Shown: positions 6,977 through 8,185 of the stretch, in pieces | How positions within the stretch are numbered: the stretch's first letter is position 1 | Layout: each line of letters opens with the position of its first letter | From: an uncultured Flavobacteriaceae bacterium | Lineage (GTDB): Bacteria > Bacteroidota > Bacteroidia > Flavobacteriales > Flavobacteriaceae | Direction: 5' to 3' | DNA length: 8,185 nt | NCBI GenBank assembly: GCA_913052425.1 | Contig: CAJXEG010000060.1 | Span: 1-8,185 of the forward strand | Notes under the pieces: generated by a model | The model's input: the letters and a program-made list of their open reading frames with translations, nothing else | Database searches by the model: none | Told to the model about the DNA's origin: nothing | Position numbers and translations under genes: made by a program

Positions 6977-8185
6977 TTTGATAGATTTTACGAAAATAAG
7001 GGGCCAGTTGGAAAATGGGCTGAACACGCCGAAGGCTATTTTGTTTTTCCAAAATTGGAAGGACCCATCAGCAACCGCATGTACTTTATGGGGAAAGAGG
7101 TCATCACCTGGAGTGTCAATGACTATCTGGGCTTGGCCAATCATTCCGAAGTTAGAAAAGTAGATGCTGAAGCTGCGGCAGAATATGGTTCTGCCTATCC
7201 CATGGGTGCGAGAATGATGTCTGGTCATACCGATCTCCACGAACAGTTGGAGCATGAGTTGGCCGAGTTTGTTGAAAAGGAATCTGCCTATCTACTCAAT
7301 TTTGGTTATCAAGGCATCCTTTCCACGGTTGATACATTGGTAGGTAAAGACGATGTCATTGTCTATGATGTCGATGCTCATGCCTGTATCGTCGATGGTG
7401 TCCGACTTCATCTGGGCAAACGTTTTACTTACAAGCACAATGATGTTAAAAGCCTTGAAAAAAATCTTCAGCGCGCCCAAAGGGTAGCCGAACAAACCGG
7501 AGGAGGCATTTTGGTGATCTCTGAGGGGGTTTTCGGTATGCGAGGGGAGCAAGGAAAACTCAAAGAAATTGTAGCCCTCAAAAGCAAATACAAATTCCGT
7601 TTTTTGGTTGATGATGCCCACGGTTTTGGAACATTGGGTAAAAATGGAGCTGGAGCTGGAGTAGCACAGGGTGTTCAAGACGATATTGATGTTTATTTTG
7701 CCACTTTTGCCAAATCAATGGCTTCCACTGGCGCTTTTATTGCCGCCGATAAAGAAATCATAGACTATCTAAGGTACAATATGCGTTCCCAGATGTTTGC
7801 CAAATCACTGCAAATGCAGCTGGTCAAAGGGGCACTCAAAAGATTGGACATGCTTAGAAAACAACCTGAGTTTAAAGCCAAACTTTGGGAAAATGTCAAC
7901 GCCCTCCAAAATGGACTTAAAGCCAATGGTTTTGACATCGGCAAGACCCAAAGTTGTGTAACCCCGGTTTACCTCAAGGGAAGCATACCCGAAGCCATGG
8001 CACTGGTCAAAGATCTGAGAGAAAACCACGGTATATTTTGTTCCATAGTGGTTTATCCGGTGATTCCCAAAGGAATGATATTGTTGCGTTTGATTCCCAC
8101 AGCTTCCCACACCATGGACGACGTCAACGAAACCCTGGAAGCTTTTGCCAATATCCGTGAAAAATTGGAGAATGGTACTTACCGA
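6962..8185 (+). CDS. Alpha-oxoamine synthase (SPT/KBL-like), probable cysteate fatty acyltransferase, 3' end cut off
   Basis: The frame is open for 408 codons to the window edge with no stop; the fold is nearly complete, so probably only a short tail is missing. It is a fold-type I PLP enzyme of the family containing serine palmitoyltransferase, KBL and AONS, which condense an amino acid with an acyl thioester and release CO2. Visible motifs: NDYLGLANH, GARMMSGHTDLHEQLE, DVDAHACIVDG (stacking His140), VDDAHGFGTLG (Asp217 to the PLP nitrogen, His220), FAKS (PLP Lys251) and LLRLIPTASHT (Arg376, expected to bind the substrate carboxylate). The Asp-His-Lys spacing matches bacterial SPT. Placement 24 bases after a cysteine-synthase-like gene favours cysteate plus fatty acyl thioester to 3-ketocapnine, the committed step to sulfonolipids. 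Serine palmitoyltransferase for sphingolipids is the main alternative. Starts at 6962 and 6965 (MMKDLF or MKDLF) are equally possible. Confidence 0.88.
   Translation, partial: MMKDLFDRFYENKGPVGKWAEHAEGYFVFPKLEGPISNRMYFMGKEVITWSVNDYLGLANHSEVRKVDAEAAAEYGSAYPMGARMMSGHTDLHEQLEHELAEFVEKESAYLLNFGYQGILSTVDTLVGKDDVIVYDVDAHACIVDGVRLHLGKRFTYKHNDVKSLEKNLQRAQRVAEQTGGGILVISEGVFGMRGEQGKLKEIVALKSKYKFRFLVDDAHGFGTLGKNGAGAGVAQGVQDDIDVYFATFAKSMASTGAFIAADKEIIDYLRYNMRSQMFAKSLQMQLVKGALKRLDMLRKQPEFKAKLWENVNALQNGLKANGFDIGKTQSCVTPVYLKGSIPEAMALVKDLRENHGIFCSIVVYPVIPKGMILLRLIPTASHTMDDVNETLEAFANIREKLENGTYR

Overview
The window looks like chromosomal DNA from a member of the Bacteroidota, most likely a flavobacterium. It is moderately AT-rich. 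The genes are not preceded by strong Shine-Dalgarno sequences, their leaders are A/T-rich, and two candidate promoters resemble the Bacteroidota sigma-A pattern TTG-N17-19-TAnnTTTG. The protein sequences (DnaB, oligopeptidase B, and a cysteine-synthase-like enzyme paired with an alpha-oxoamine synthase) also fit that group.

Layout from left to right. (1) The 3' end of accA (acetyl-CoA carboxylase alpha subunit), then a 128-base gap with a terminator-like hairpin and a GTAAAC/GTTTAC palindrome just before dnaB. (2) dnaB, the replicative helicase, on the plus strand. (3) A minus-strand pair, prfB (release factor 2) followed by a HAD-family phosphatase gene. The phosphatase gene meets dnaB tail-to-tail with a 4-base overlap. 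prfB is split by an in-frame TGA and needs the classical +1 programmed frameshift; the whole gene runs from 3598 to 2506 and encodes about 363 residues. (4) A short divergent promoter region, then a plus-strand gene for an S9A oligopeptidase B that appears to be exported as a lipoprotein. (5) A plus-strand pair: a PLP-dependent cysteine-synthase/CBS-like enzyme, and 24 bases later a serine-palmitoyltransferase/KBL-like acyltransferase that runs off the right edge.

Most of the window is housekeeping (fatty-acid precursor supply, replication, translation termination). The most notable part is the last pair. A cysteine-synthase-like enzyme directly upstream of an alpha-oxoamine synthase in a flavobacterium is the arrangement expected for sulfonolipid (capnine) synthesis: cysteate is formed first, then condensed with a fatty acyl thioester. 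That pathway is already known, so the assignment is a prediction about this organism and not a new system. The most certain unusual feature is the prfB recoding site, whose core AGGGGGTATCTTTGAC follows the textbook RF2 signal. I see no mobile elements, CRISPR arrays, tRNAs or rRNAs, and no gene-free stretch longer than about 130 bases.
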